DNA of 64,000 nt from Hsuehochloa calcarea (taxonomy: Eukaryota; Streptophyta; Magnoliopsida; Poales; Poaceae), in NCBI GenBank assembly GCA_036346395.1, contig CM070599.1, positions 29,565,232 through 29,629,231 of the forward strand, given 5' to 3'. The notes under the pieces are model-generated. The model saw only the letters and a list, made by a program, of their open reading frames with translations, had not been told where the DNA came from and did not search any database. The translations under genes were made by a program, and so were the position numbers. This document shows, piece by piece, positions 1-10,921 of the stretch. How positions within the stretch are numbered: the stretch's first letter is position 1; each line of letters opens with the position of its first letter.

Positions 1-540
1 TAATTTTAAAACCGGTATCTAGCATCTTAAACTTTACAATCATGTCCGTATAATCCCCTAACCCGGTTTTGCATGATGGTTTTGCCTACATGGCACCATG
101 AGCGGGTGATTTTTACCATGTAGGATAACAAGTTGACCAAGTTGGGTGAACGACAGGTGGGGCTAGACGGTTGACGCGCAACAGCTTGGGCAAAGTGGGC
201 GCAAACGTGCGAGAGGCGGTGCACGCATGATGCTTCAGTGCGTAGGCGGCGGGAGGTAGAGATGGAGCTGATGAGTGGGTCCCGCTATCAGCAAGGAAGA
301 GAGAAGAAGACTTCTCCCCTATGGGTCCCACCAATCATTCACCCAACTTGACTATCTTGTTATCCTACGTGGCAAAATCATCCACTCATGATGCCACGTA
401 GTCAAAACCATCGTGCAAAATTGAGTTAGTGGGGTATATGGACGGGATTGCAAAGTTCAGGGTACTAGACACCTGGTTTTAATGTTAGGGGTGCTAAACG
501 GACTTTCGAGCAAAGTTAGAGGTTATATGGACCTTTTCCA
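1..540. mobile_element. Inverted-repeat DNA transposon (MITE or Mutator-type), left end cut by the window
   Basis: The first ~150 bases and the stretch about 335-500 are imperfect inverted copies of each other. Both contain the series 'actttgcaat..gtccatata..cccactaac', a gene-poor 'ttttgc..gatggttttg' block, and 'gtaggataacaag'. The loop between them (about 160-330) is unique. The left arm begins inside the repeat, so the true terminus lies before the window; the right arm runs to about 540. Long arms and no coding capacity fit a non-autonomous Mutator-like or MITE element. No target duplication can be tested because one end is missing. Confidence 0.7.
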
Positions 541-657
541 ATATATCATGATTCTATAATAATTTGAGGTTTCATGTAAGCACATTGAGGCACAACTAAA
601 ATATTAGAGAAAATTAATAATATATCAATGAATAACTACATGATTCACGATATGTCA

Positions 658-722
658 CTCATTGTAAGGCTAACATGTGGGCCCATGGTCCACCTAGATC
701 CACATGTTAGTGAGACAACAAT
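658..722. repeat. Short imperfect palindrome
   Basis: TCATTGT at 658 pairs with ACAATGA near 722. Inside them 'ctaacatgtgg' (about 670) pairs with 'ccacatgttag' (about 702), giving a hairpin of about 65 bases. It may be a small MITE remnant. No gene is visible on either side between 541 and 2250, which is AT-rich sequence with only short open frames. Confidence 0.45.
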
Positions 723-2250
723 GATGTATTATGAAGATTTGATGTTATTCAATGACATAACGAATTGGCCCAAAACATTATGTTTGTTCTCTAATTTACA
801 ATCACTTTAAAAAATGCACAAGGAAAAAAAGTATCAATATATCTATCTATACAAATACATGCAACTAGTAATATTCAAAGCATCTCCTTCGTTTGGAGGG
901 CAAGAATATCCCACAATAACCCTAAAAAGGGGGCAAAAACTCTCAAACTAATTGAGGAAAAAAGAGAATGATCTACGTCACTTATTTGGGTAGTGCCAGA
1001 TTAATAATATATAGATATTAGAGTTGTATATAAAATATTCTGCTAATTGAGATGAATTACAAGACTAGATCGCGGTAGCATCGTAGAAAAGCACATATCC
1101 TAATTCAGCATAGAGAAGAACAAACGCACACTCCTCGCAAAACACACACACGCGCACACACAGGAAAAACAATTGAAATGTAAAGGGCAAACACAAGAGT
1201 ATAATCCACAAAAATTTCTCCCTCTTTTTCCTAAAAGAGAGGAGATCGCTCCGGTCTACTCGCTTAGCTCATTTCCATTTGCGATGATCTGGAATACCGA
1301 ATGTGCTAGATGTTCTGGACACATCACCCACATAATCAACACTAATACAATTAGTGGCCAAATTATGGGCCATTATTCTCCCATTTCTTAACCGAATATA
1401 TGACCATTATGTTTTTCCTTGTCCTTTTCTATGATCCTGATATGCAGTGCGTACTTGAGAAGCATAAAATTTGGGCTGGGATCATCTGTCGTTGCTGGTT
1501 ACAACGACAGAGGCATGCAGTGTTTATTTGTATTAATGATCCTGAGCCGTTTGATGGAACGCGAAGCGTATGAGATTGATTGTTACAGTAAAACAGAACA
1601 CTGTTCACTCTCTCGTGGATCACATGCCACAGTGATTCTCTGTTATACTGCAGAGAACTCCGCATCCATAAAATTTCTTTCCACATTGGTCGATTAGGTT
1701 CATTCTTGCGATTTGGACTTATCCGATTAATATAAGTTGGAACACCTAATACTCCACATTTTCTTGCAATTTTTTGTTAATTTGATTATAAAGAAGCATA
1801 CTAATCCACTGTATGAGATACTAATCACTTGCCTTAGCTACTTAATCAGTTACCGCAAATCTCAAACTGTAATAACTGGCTGTTGTTTCTAGCCCTCCGA
1901 CATAAACAGTTGTACTCCCTTTCTATTATCGCAATGATGTGCAGCTCTCCTGCAGGGAACAAAAGTTGAGAGTAAGTTACTGCAAATAAGTTGCATACAT
2001 GCACAAAATCCACACTGGCCTACTTGCCTCTAATAATTGGGGGCATATCATGTTCAAATGCAACAAAAGTTGCAAATTTTGTAAAAATAGGGTGTAAAAG
2101 TTTCCCAAAGTTTTTTGACAACAATCAGAGATAGAGAAAGACATGTTCTATATATCCACGCAAAGCTTCAATATGAAAAATCAATCTTTGCTAGATACGG
2201 AAAAAAAAATAGCACTGCTTAATCAGTCCTTGCAAATCCGTCCAAAAAAC
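723..2250. other. Intergenic, nothing recognised
   Basis: AT-rich DNA with only short frames (up to about 90 codons) whose translations show no domain, codon bias or splice structure. No tRNA, repeat array or transposon terminus was recognised. Confidence 0.5.
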
Positions 2251-2414
2251 ATTCTGGGCCAATTTCGAGCCCAATTTGGTCCATCGAAAGCCGATAAAAC
2301 CCATCTCACCGGCCTGGCCTAGTTTTCGTCTAGCCTGCCTGCTTGCTCACCAGACTCTCCCCGTACCGAGAGAGCGAAACGAAGAACAGATCAAGAAGCG
2401 AAGCGGCGGCGACG

Positions 2415-2495
2415 ATGGTGTCGGGAGGAGGAGCGAAGGCGCTGAACGCGATGGGGGAGTTCTTCCGGCGGCGAGACGAGTGGCTAGATTTGTAA
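2415..2495 (+). pseudogene. 5' end fragment of a complex I B12 (NDUFB3-like) gene
   Basis: The frame from ATG 2415 ends in MGEFFRRRDEW and then reads L-D-L-stop (TAA 2493-2495). In plant NADH dehydrogenase 1 beta subcomplex subunit 3 (B12, inner-membrane arm of mitochondrial complex I) the segment GEFFRRRDEW is followed by RKHP and one transmembrane helix. Here similarity stops abruptly after the W, with no usable splice donor at that point. About 70 coding bases plus GC-rich 5' leader-like sequence (about 2270-2414) have been copied and the rest is absent. The natural protein is only about 70 residues, so the helix and C-terminus are missing. I read this as a truncated duplicate or transposon-captured fragment. 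A first exon with a distant second exon is less likely. Confidence 0.6.
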
Positions 2496-2743
2496 ATTTT
2501 CTTCCGAGACGATCATTCCTTTAAATACACAATTAAAAGTGATCAATACGGCCAAAAATTCGTTAAACTGAAGAATAAGAAGCTACGGTTCACTCGTCTG
2601 CAACATTCTTCCCAAACCACGTACGCGCCACCGATAGCTGCACACGAAAAGCAGTTTGATTCGCTCGGTCGCTCACTGCCACCAATCCACGCGACCACAC
2701 ACCGCTCCACGTCGCATCACGCTCCCTCCCCAAGGTCCCAGCC

Positions 2744-3253
2744 ATGTCGGGGATTTACCGTTGGAGGCGCATTGTCGCCTCCGCCGCGCGCGCCGCCGCC
2801 TCCTCCTCCGTAGTCCCCCGAGCTGAAGCGGCGGCCGCAGTCCTGGCGTCACTCCACTGGCACGTCCAGGGGCGGCGCAAGTGGGACGGCGGCGGCGGCG
2901 GCGGCGGCGTCGGCGAGCCCGAGACGCGTCGCATCCGCGCGTAGGCGCTCTGCCCGCGCTGCTCCAAGCACATGGGCGTTCTCTTTTCCCGCCGCCCGCG
3001 GCCCCCGCCTTCCACCCCCGGCGGTGGCTACCAGGGGCTCAACCCCTGCCCCAGCTGCCGCACCGCCTACTTTTTCCGCCCCCACCTCCCCGTCCTGCTC
3101 CAGGGCACCTTCGTCGAGGTCGGCTACGCCCGTGCCGCCGCCCCGGACGGGTACCAGCCCGAGAGCCTCAGGTCCAGGTCGCCTCCTGGGGACGACAGGG
3201 TCGGGAGCGAGGTAGACCTGGTGGGCTTCTCGTCCTTCCAGTATAATATATAA
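2744..3253 (+). pseudogene. Truncated mitochondrial ClpX N-terminal copy with in-frame stop
   Basis: The frame opens at ATG 2744 with MSGIYRWRR and an Ala/Arg-rich presequence-like stretch, then QGRRKWDGGG, a glycine run and ETRRIRA. An in-frame TAG follows at 2942-2944. The same frame continues without shift for 102 codons (CPRCSKHMGVLFSRR, then CPSCRTAYFFRPH and LLQGTFVEVG) to TAA 3251-3253. Two CxxC pairs spaced like a zinc ribbon, followed by 'LQGTFVE', are typical of the N-terminus of plant mitochondrial ClpX, the AAA+ unfoldase of the matrix ClpXP protease. Family members normally have an acidic residue where the TAG stands, so a single GAG-to-TAG change would explain it. The whole AAA+ ATPase domain is absent. 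It is a broken, partial copy; a functional short protein is unlikely. Confidence 0.75.
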
Positions 3254-6200
3254 AGGGAGACCTTAGTCATTGTGTTACAGTTTTACCGAAGAGCAATAAA
3301 GAGAAGTCAGAAGTCTCATTATATCTCTGTGTTCAATTTACTATTCTGTTATTGTGTTCTTGCATTGTTCTTACAATTTTAGCTTTAATGGTTCAGTAGT
3401 TGAACCAAGTGACTGTAATCAAGCAGCAATCGGATTGCTGATGTTGCGTGCCTGTTGGTTGCTTAGAATCGGGGTTATGGATGTTCAATAAGCTCGCAGG
3501 TGTCTGAGCTAAGTAGCACACATTGGCGTGATTAGCCATATGTATGATAGCCTTCAATTCCAATTGAATCCATGTAATTAGGAATTGAAAGGTTGTACAA
3601 AGGTTCTTGTGAGTATTATTCAATGGTTCTACAAACAAAATAAAACTGCAAAGACAGAACCTTACAAAGTAATGGCTATTAAAGTGATCATTGGCAGCAT
3701 GTTCTTGTAATCTCGCTGCATTCGTAAGCAAGCTTTGCTATGAGCTATCCTTTTCTCCTGCAAAGCTTAGTCGAATTCGCGTTCAATTTGAAATGACTCC
3801 CATATAACCGAGATGTACACGATGGTGGATTGCCATGGTGATGTCCACTTCATCATAGTGTGCCCAGGCATACAGTCCCTCGATGGTTCCCAAAATCATA
3901 CCACAGATTTTTTCCTTCAGTCATTAATGGCGTAAGTTCCAGGATCTGCTCAATGTAATAGTCGCTCAACCTCGAGCAGCGGTAACCCGAGTCTTAATCG
4001 ACTTTAAGTGGTGATGCGAGTGCCAGAAGCTCTCATGGCTCTTAGAACATCGGAGATCTAAAATCCGGCTCGCTGATTATCGTACCGAATTTTAATGGAC
4101 AACAAGAATCGATTTTCATTATTGAACATTTGCAGAATTCTGCAATGATAATCTGACATATGAGCACACGCAATTAAAATCCACAGTAGATACGCTATAA
4201 ATCACTTGTCACACTGAAAAGTTTCTTGTTGACGTTACCATCGTCTTAAGCAGCTTGACAGCTCATTAGTATTATCCTCATCATAGAATTGCTGCTTTGC
4301 CAGATCTATAAAGTGAATTCCACTTAAGTGAACTCTGAACAAGTCAATCTAAATAAAGTCCTTTGAAATTTTCTTAGAATGGGTCCACTTCAGACCAAGG
4401 GATAGGATGCTAAAGCTCATTCATTCAGAAATGCTATTGAATCGGCAAATTCTCACATTATGCTTAGCAATAATGACTTTTCAGCATTATATTCGCCGGC
4501 ATTCATAGGCCTTGAAATCTTTAATTGAGAGAAAATCGTTAGCAGGGAAGCTCGTCTGACTTTGACTCCAAACCTTCACAGGTAGTCAATACTTCTAGCC
4601 ATATGCCATTGCAAGTTGGCTACAGTCGACTTAACGCTCTTCGACTTGAATTTTGATCATGAAGTACGTAACCGATATGGAGGTTCAGCAAAGGAGTCAT
4701 ACTTAGTAGTATTATATTAGTAGTTATGTGTGAGTCCATTATTCAATTTACTCTCTGACTGCATTGTACCAGTTTAACAACCTTTGATTCTATACTAATT
4801 TCAACGAATGTTCTCGACTTTCATCTAAGAGATTAGTGCATCGGTCGGTCTGCCTTTCACACTAGGAGAGAAGTGTCATGCCTGTCCAATTAAGTTTACG
4901 CAGGTTAGTCATACTGATCTTTCATTACTAATAACATTGCGTCAGACTTAACACTAGTCGGTGAAGCAGACTCAGACGAGGTTGTTTGACGGGTCCAGTG
5001 TGTCCATAATTTAGTCAAAATTTACGCATGTGTGGAAGCTTACGAGTCTCTACTCCTAGCGAAGACTATGCGCAAGATGCTGTTGGTAGATTACCGAAGT
5101 TAGAAAGTACGAAAAAGTTATAAATATGACTTAACGGGATTGAAAGGAAACAGACTATCCTTCCACATAAAGCTTGTATGCTCTCTGAATGTGTTCCAGT
5201 AGTGAATCTTTATTTCAGGCGAGAAAATCTAGATGTAAATTCTTATTTTAATAAGCCTCTTGTTTCGTCGGATCATATCAAATGTCTCACACATTAACGA
5301 GATTCGGTTTATGTACTTAGGTTTCTATAAATTACATGCTATGTAAAGAATAGCTCACTCTATAGTCGTTTAATTCTTCCCGATATGGACTATAAGATTT
5401 GATCAGCGATCACCCATATCGGTAGATTACCTGACGAAATGCAAGCCTGATTACCCTCATAATCTAGCTTTGAAAGCGTACTGACCCACTTACGCCAGTG
5501 ACTCAATCATTCCACGTACTTGTCTAGCAACTCGTTAAATCCGCGTCCAAGTCTCAAGCACCTTTCGTCCAGCTTGTGCCATAAGAGTAGTCTCTACCAT
5601 CCTTCCTTTATCGTAGCATCAGTTGCTTTTCTCTAAATTTTCTTTTCCTTGAATGCAAGGCAGGACTAAGTCGGCAAGATTTTATCAAGCTTGTCTGCTG
5701 AAATGAGCCTCTATCGAACTTTGTCAGTGAACTTTGTCAGGTTTCCATACTTTATGAAACAATGATTCAATGGATCATGTTCAGAGATGTCACGAGATCG
5801 AAATCTTGGGTGTTAATCAGTGTTGTATAAATATTGGGTATAAACTTCGGTTCATCTGAAACTTATGAGGCTAACTCTCTAATTGATGTATACTAAGATC
5901 TTGTGATTGTTGGTCTCAGATGTTTACTTGTACTAATTGGATTCTCTAATTACTTTTGTTAATGGTGATATGTCACTACATTATATGATTGTCAATTCTA
6001 AAGAGATTAGGCACGCATGTGTGATTGCCTTAAAATTAGCGAGAAAATTGAGTTCCACACTATTGAGTTGATACCTAATTAACCAGCCAGGCATTATGCA
6101 CTTGCAGTATCTGTCAGGATAACCAAAGCCTTATCCTCAGTGGGCCTCTTTGCTCAGATTATCCTCTTTTCCTAGATTTATTCACTCATTATTTTAATGT

Positions 6201-8428
6201 ACTCTGATATCGTATCATGTATTAGAGTGTTACTTAGAATTGAAACAACCGTTCTTACTCCTAGCATAAAATACCATTACCATGCTATCACCCTCTACTT
6301 CCTCACTTACGCCTTGCCCAAATCTCTCTGTGACTCCCTCGCTATCGGTCTCGCGGATCGCTCGCTATCCACTTGTTTCACCTTGAATACCTTGCTTTGA
6401 ACTCCTTTTCTGTACTGGTCGCACTCCTCTAATTGCATTCCTTATCTCTGTAGCCTCGCTGCCCGACTTGCTGCATGTCTTGTCGCATGGCCTTTCACCG
6501 CTTGAGCCTCACTCCGCTGCTCCGGCCACTTAGCTCTAGATCATGCGAAGTTGGACCCTACGCGACAAGACTATCTGATGGTCTAATGTGACTAATAGCT
6601 TCTATACATTGAAGAACATAGACATAGTTATGGTATCTATATAATAATGCATCATTTTATAAATAAATCTTGATTTGCATCTGTTAGTCATATATGTGAA
6701 ATATATAATGATAGTTTCTAACAATATACAAACACGATTGAAAAATACAATTTCTTGCAAATCATACAAATTTAATCATCTGATTACTATTACCTTTTTA
6801 AAGCAGTTCTCATGATATAGATTAGCTCGTATTTGATCACATCCTATGATGTACTCTAGCTAGTTACCTAATACCTTCTTTTGCCCTTTTCTCTCCAAAC
6901 TTCCACGTATGACAAATTCCAACACACACTTACCATTCTAATGACTACTTTTCTTTGCCAGACCAACATCTAGCTCGCTGACACGACCCCTCTCTTTGAT
7001 CGACTCTAGCGACTCATCCGCTCTGTCGGGAGCAATGGACAAGTGGATGGTCACAGTAGTTTAAGACTGACTGGCGGTCTGACGTCTAAATGCACATTTA
7101 CTATACTTAGGCCATATCGGATGGTAAGTTGTACCATTCTAACAGGACATAGTTTTGGTGCCTGGCATGAGCAAGCATGAAATGATACTCAACAAGAAAT
7201 CAGGTATTGAGTTGCTAAAGAAAACGAATTGATATATGAATGTGTCCTTATAATTAGCCTAAAAAATCAGAATAATATTTTCAATATCATGACCTCATCA
7301 ATAAATTTTACTGTATACATATTATATAATATTATTTAATTGTTTATATTTAAAAAATAATGAATTTTTATTATATAATACCATGAAATAATGCAATTGA
7401 TTTGAATTTATCTCGTCTACCATATCATATTCTGCAACACTTTGATTCTACATTAATACCTCGTTGTATCAATTGCTGATTTTGAAAACTTTAACCTTAT
7501 ATCTGCTCTAACCGAGGTTTAGTGCTATTAGCCATGACCACTAATTAAGCACACGATATACATTCTTTTCATGGACGATTACTATTCTTGCGAAACGGGA
7601 TATAATGACAATAATAATTCAGATGATTTTGGTACCAGATAAAATAATAGAGTATTACATATTTTATATTTTCTTATAAATGACAATATTATTGACCTAT
7701 AATTATAGTATCTATAACAAATATATCCATATCAAATAGCTAATACGTTATAAAATATTCTTATACTAAATTAACCTAACCGTTTACATTTAGATTTAAT
7801 ATTGTCAAGTAAGAGTATTAATTTTATAATGTAATGCTTAGAGAAAAATTATTTTAATAGATCAATATGCTTACATGTCAACCATATCACCCCATTGCAA
7901 ATTTATCATATCGTAAATCGGAATTGTATCAACAAACTCAGTCCTAATATAGCGGAATCAGTATAATTAAAGGCATTCGTAACAAATGACAGCGAAAGGA
8001 GCGAAAATTTCTTATAAATACGTTTGCTCAACACTCATCGATCAAAGTCCTTGAAGATGAAGCGGCTAAGCAGCACTGCTAAATAAATTGTTGGCATGAA
8101 AGATCCCACAAAGATGCTATCATTATTAGCTAATCACTGTATCTATCCAGAAGGTCTCTAGGCTCTATTCGGATGTGCGATAGTAACATGCTGCGATTGT
8201 CCACTTAAGATCTACAGATATGTGGTTCTCAAAGGCAATCTGATGAACAGTCGAAAGATATGCGTCTGGGATTGTTATAGTTATGACTTAACATGCCACT
8301 ATGTTTTTCTTGGGTAGACGGATAGGATGCTTCGTGACTTACATGGTTTCTTGACTAGAACCAAAAGGTAAACATTAACTGAGATAACACGATCCAAACA
8401 CGACAGACTTAGACCACGGCCGGCACCA
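3254..8428. other. 5.2 kb with no recognisable gene
   Basis: All six frames are interrupted by stops; the longest open frames are about 110 codons (3393-3731, minus) and 67 codons (6197-6400, plus), neither with recognisable content. The first 140 bases (TATA-like 'tataatatataaagg' at 3240-3255, then pyrimidine-rich sequence ending 'cattgttcttaca' near 3378) look like the end of a copia-type LTR, but no partner, primer-binding site or internal region follows. The part 7250-8000 is strongly AT-rich. Most likely ancient decayed transposon sequence; a poorly resolved assembly stretch cannot be excluded. Confidence 0.4.
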
Positions 8429-8742
8429 ATGCCCACCTCTAATCAAGCGGACCGAGTGAAGTGCAAAGCCGATGGACGGTGCCATTTGGAGACGCTGAGA
8501 CGCTCCCGTTGGTGGAGTCGAGCCAGTTCGAAATCAAAATCAAATCCTGTGCGCTCTCACACCCAAACCACCGCTCTGCTCGTCGTGCCGGAAGCGGCGG
8601 CGGCGCCTAAACCAAACGCAGGCGAACTGACGGCGAAGCGAGCACCTGGGTAACCAACCAACCCCCGCCCCTGCCAGTTCCCTACCTAGGAAACCCACAC
8701 CATCCCACTTCACCGGTCCGCGAGCGTGCGGGAGCGAAGGGA

Positions 8743-8753
8743 GGGTTAGGGTT
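8743..8753 (-). promoter_or_regulatory. Telo-box-like motif upstream of SPC24
   Basis: GGGTTAGGGTT, the complement of the plant telo-box core AAACCCTAA, lies 19-29 bases before the SPC24 start codon in GC-rich leader sequence. Telo-boxes are common near transcription starts of plant genes for growth and division, which fits a kinetochore gene. Assigned by motif only. Confidence 0.4.
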
Positions 8754-8771
8754 CTGGCCGCCGCCTCTCCG

Positions 8772-10653
8772 ATGGACGTGGAGGAGGCGGGCAGGCGGGT
8801 GGACGTGGTCAACCTCCTCTCCCTCGGCGACGACCTCGCGGGCGTGCTCCGCGGTAGCAAGGACGGCGACGCCCTTGCGCAGGCCTGCGCCGGCGCCCGG
8901 ATGCTGCGGTCCGCCTGCCGCTCCGAGTCCGGCGACCTCGAGGTCCAATTGAAAGGTCTGGTCTCTCCGGACCTGTTGAGATTTCGCTTCATATCTTGTT
9001 CAGCGCTTCTCGTGTGGTGAAAATGATTGTGTGCTCAAGTTCGGTGCGGAAGATTTAGAGAAATGTAGCCGATCCCACTGTTAATTTGGGTGCTTGAGGT
9101 TGAATATTTTGCATAAAAGGACTTGTTTTGTTAACAAAAAGGGCATATCACCAATTTAATTTCCAAATCATTAGAGTAAATCATCTTATTTACTACCCTC
9201 GATATCTTACTGACATGTGGTCCCATGTAAATCCTCAAATACATCTATTCATTGTGATAAATCCTCAATATTTCCTTCAAGAAACACCTTATAACCATTC
9301 AGGCACCTGTTAATTAATAAACTGGAGAACAGCCTTTTCCCTTTCCGTTATGCAAACAAAATAACAACACACAGATTGCCGAACTGGTGAGGACAAACTT
9401 AAGGATAAACTGTTTGACAATAAACTTGAGGGGTTCACATTTTGGAACAACGGATAACATTATTGCCATCTGACTGTGATGTTTCTTTTGCACAACAGAG
9501 TATCAGGAAAAAATAAACTCCTGCAAGGAAAAGATAGACAGAGCAAAAGCTGAAACAGTTGCTGATGATGAACTGAACGCACTGCAAAATGAGATGGAAG
9601 AGAAACTCCAAGATGAGCAACAGCTTCGTCAAGACTTAAGATTAGTTCTTACTTCAGCATATGTATTGTCTGAAAAGTTGCATTAAGTTGCATTGCTGAT
9701 ATAACTTGTGCTGCCAACACAGCAGTACGTGATGAGCTTGATAACCTAGACCGTCAAAGGGCTTCTATAGAAGAAAGGAAGGATGCTATCAAGAAAAAGG
9801 AGAAAGACATGATGAAGGCACAGTAAGTCGAGAATTGTTCTCTCTATTACTGAGTAAATATCTGGGCATTTTGCTTTCGTAACTGCATTAAAATCATCAG
9901 TGGGAAAACTATTTGGATGATGAACTGATTGTGAAGTCTCTTCTTGGTGAACTGGCTATTACCATAACTAGCAGTATGCTGTCCAGTGCAATAGAAACTT
10001 GTTTTTAGTGGATTGATATTCATGATTATACAAGATCTAATATTCAAGCAGAAATCGATAATTGTAGTTCATTGCTCAATTTAGAATTTTAGATAATGCT
10101 ACTGCTGCCTTATCTTTCCTCTGCGTAGTATATTGTCATTGCATTGGCATTCCTCAACTTTGGAGATTTTTCAGCACCATTCTGGCAAAAAAAACTACCT
10201 CAAAGTTTGAATGAATGGTGCCTCCTAAAGTCCTAATTCAATATGAAATGATATTTTGCAGTGTTGCTTGTATTGGTTATCCTGTTTCTCAGTTGAATTG
10301 ATTGAGTACATTTTTGGTGCAGAAATATGCTTTCCATGTGCGTGTCAGTAACAAATATCATGCCAGATTTTGAAGACCAGGATAAGATTTCTGGATGTAT
10401 CCTTTCAATTTGTCAGTTTTTTTTCCTATTCAAAGGAATCAGTTTGAACTTATGTTACATTAAAGAAATTACTGGTTAACTGTTTCTCTTTACACTTCAC
10501 TATTAGCTTTGTCTTACAGCCAACAACATTTGTGGAAGTCCTTAGTTTCAATCAGATATTGTTGACAAGAACATGAAGAAGCTAGAGAAGTTCGAGTTTG
10601 AGAAGACAACGCAACCAGTTGAGATCTGCAACAAGCTTTGGAAGATGATATAG
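8772..10653 (+). CDS. SPC24: Kinetochore protein SPC24 (NDC80 complex), five exons
   Basis: SPC24 pairs with SPC25 in the NDC80 complex, which links centromeric chromatin to spindle microtubules. Exons are 8772-8955, 9499-~9644, ~9725-9822, 10323-10396 and 10556-10653 (stop TAG 10651-10653), giving about 199 residues, close to the plant family length (~200). Matches to the plant family lie along the whole length: N-terminal VDVVNLLSLGDDLAGVL; a central heptad-type coiled coil (EYQEKINSCKEKIDRAK onward, about residues 62-140); and the globular C-terminal end with VTNIMPDFEDQDKISG, KKLEKFEFEK and a final KLWKMI. Introns 1 and 3 are GT-AG. Intron 4 is U12-like and is listed separately. The exon 2/3 junction lacks a GT-AG choice that keeps frame, so either a one-base change or a non-standard splice is present there. 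A hAT MITE lies in the presumed 3' UTR. The start was chosen as the first ATG in frame with the conserved N-terminus. Confidence 0.85.
10397..10555 (+). other. U12-type (minor spliceosome) intron of SPC24
   Basis: The donor at 10397 reads GTATCCTTTC, matching the U12 consensus GTATCCTT. Near the acceptor, TCCTTAG at 10539-10545 resembles the U12 branch consensus TTCCTTAAC, with the branch A (10544) about 11 bases before the end of the intron; there is no strong polypyrimidine tract. Splicing 10396 to 10556 joins GGA-T and AT-ATT, restoring the conserved G-Y-I-V-D segment. Both signals and the protein reading agree. Confidence 0.8.
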
Positions 10654-10732
10654 AGCCTGCAGAACGCAGACCAGTGTTATTGTAGCGTAGCAGCAATTGC
10701 GCTTGTATACTATGGATGGTGGACCTCCCACC

Positions 10733-10913
10733 CATGGATAAAAAACTGGCGGTTTATTCCGGTTTAGCAAATTCAAATTCCAGTTTTCGAATTTTGGCTG
10801 ATTTTTAAGCAAATTCAAGCTAATTTCATCCGAATTTTTTCCGTAATCGGCCGGTTACCGTTTACGTAACCGGCTAGGCCAGGGAATTGCCCAGTTCTGG
10901 TTTTTTTATCCTG
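10733..10913. mobile_element. hAT-type MITE, 181 bp, in the SPC24 3' region
   Basis: Left end CATGGATAAAAAAC and right end (complement) CAGGATAAAAAAAC form terminal inverted repeats. The flanks carry a perfect 8-bp direct duplication CTCCCACC (10725-10732 and 10914-10921), the hAT hallmark. The interior has AACCGG/CCGGTT motifs and no coding capacity. It starts 80 bases after the SPC24 stop codon, so it probably lies inside the transcript. Confidence 0.9.
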
Positions 10914-10921
10914 CTCCCACC

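Noticed and set aside
3240..3380. Solo copia LTR
   Set aside because: TATA-like box and LTR-like end only; no second copy, primer site or target duplication, so not listed as an element.
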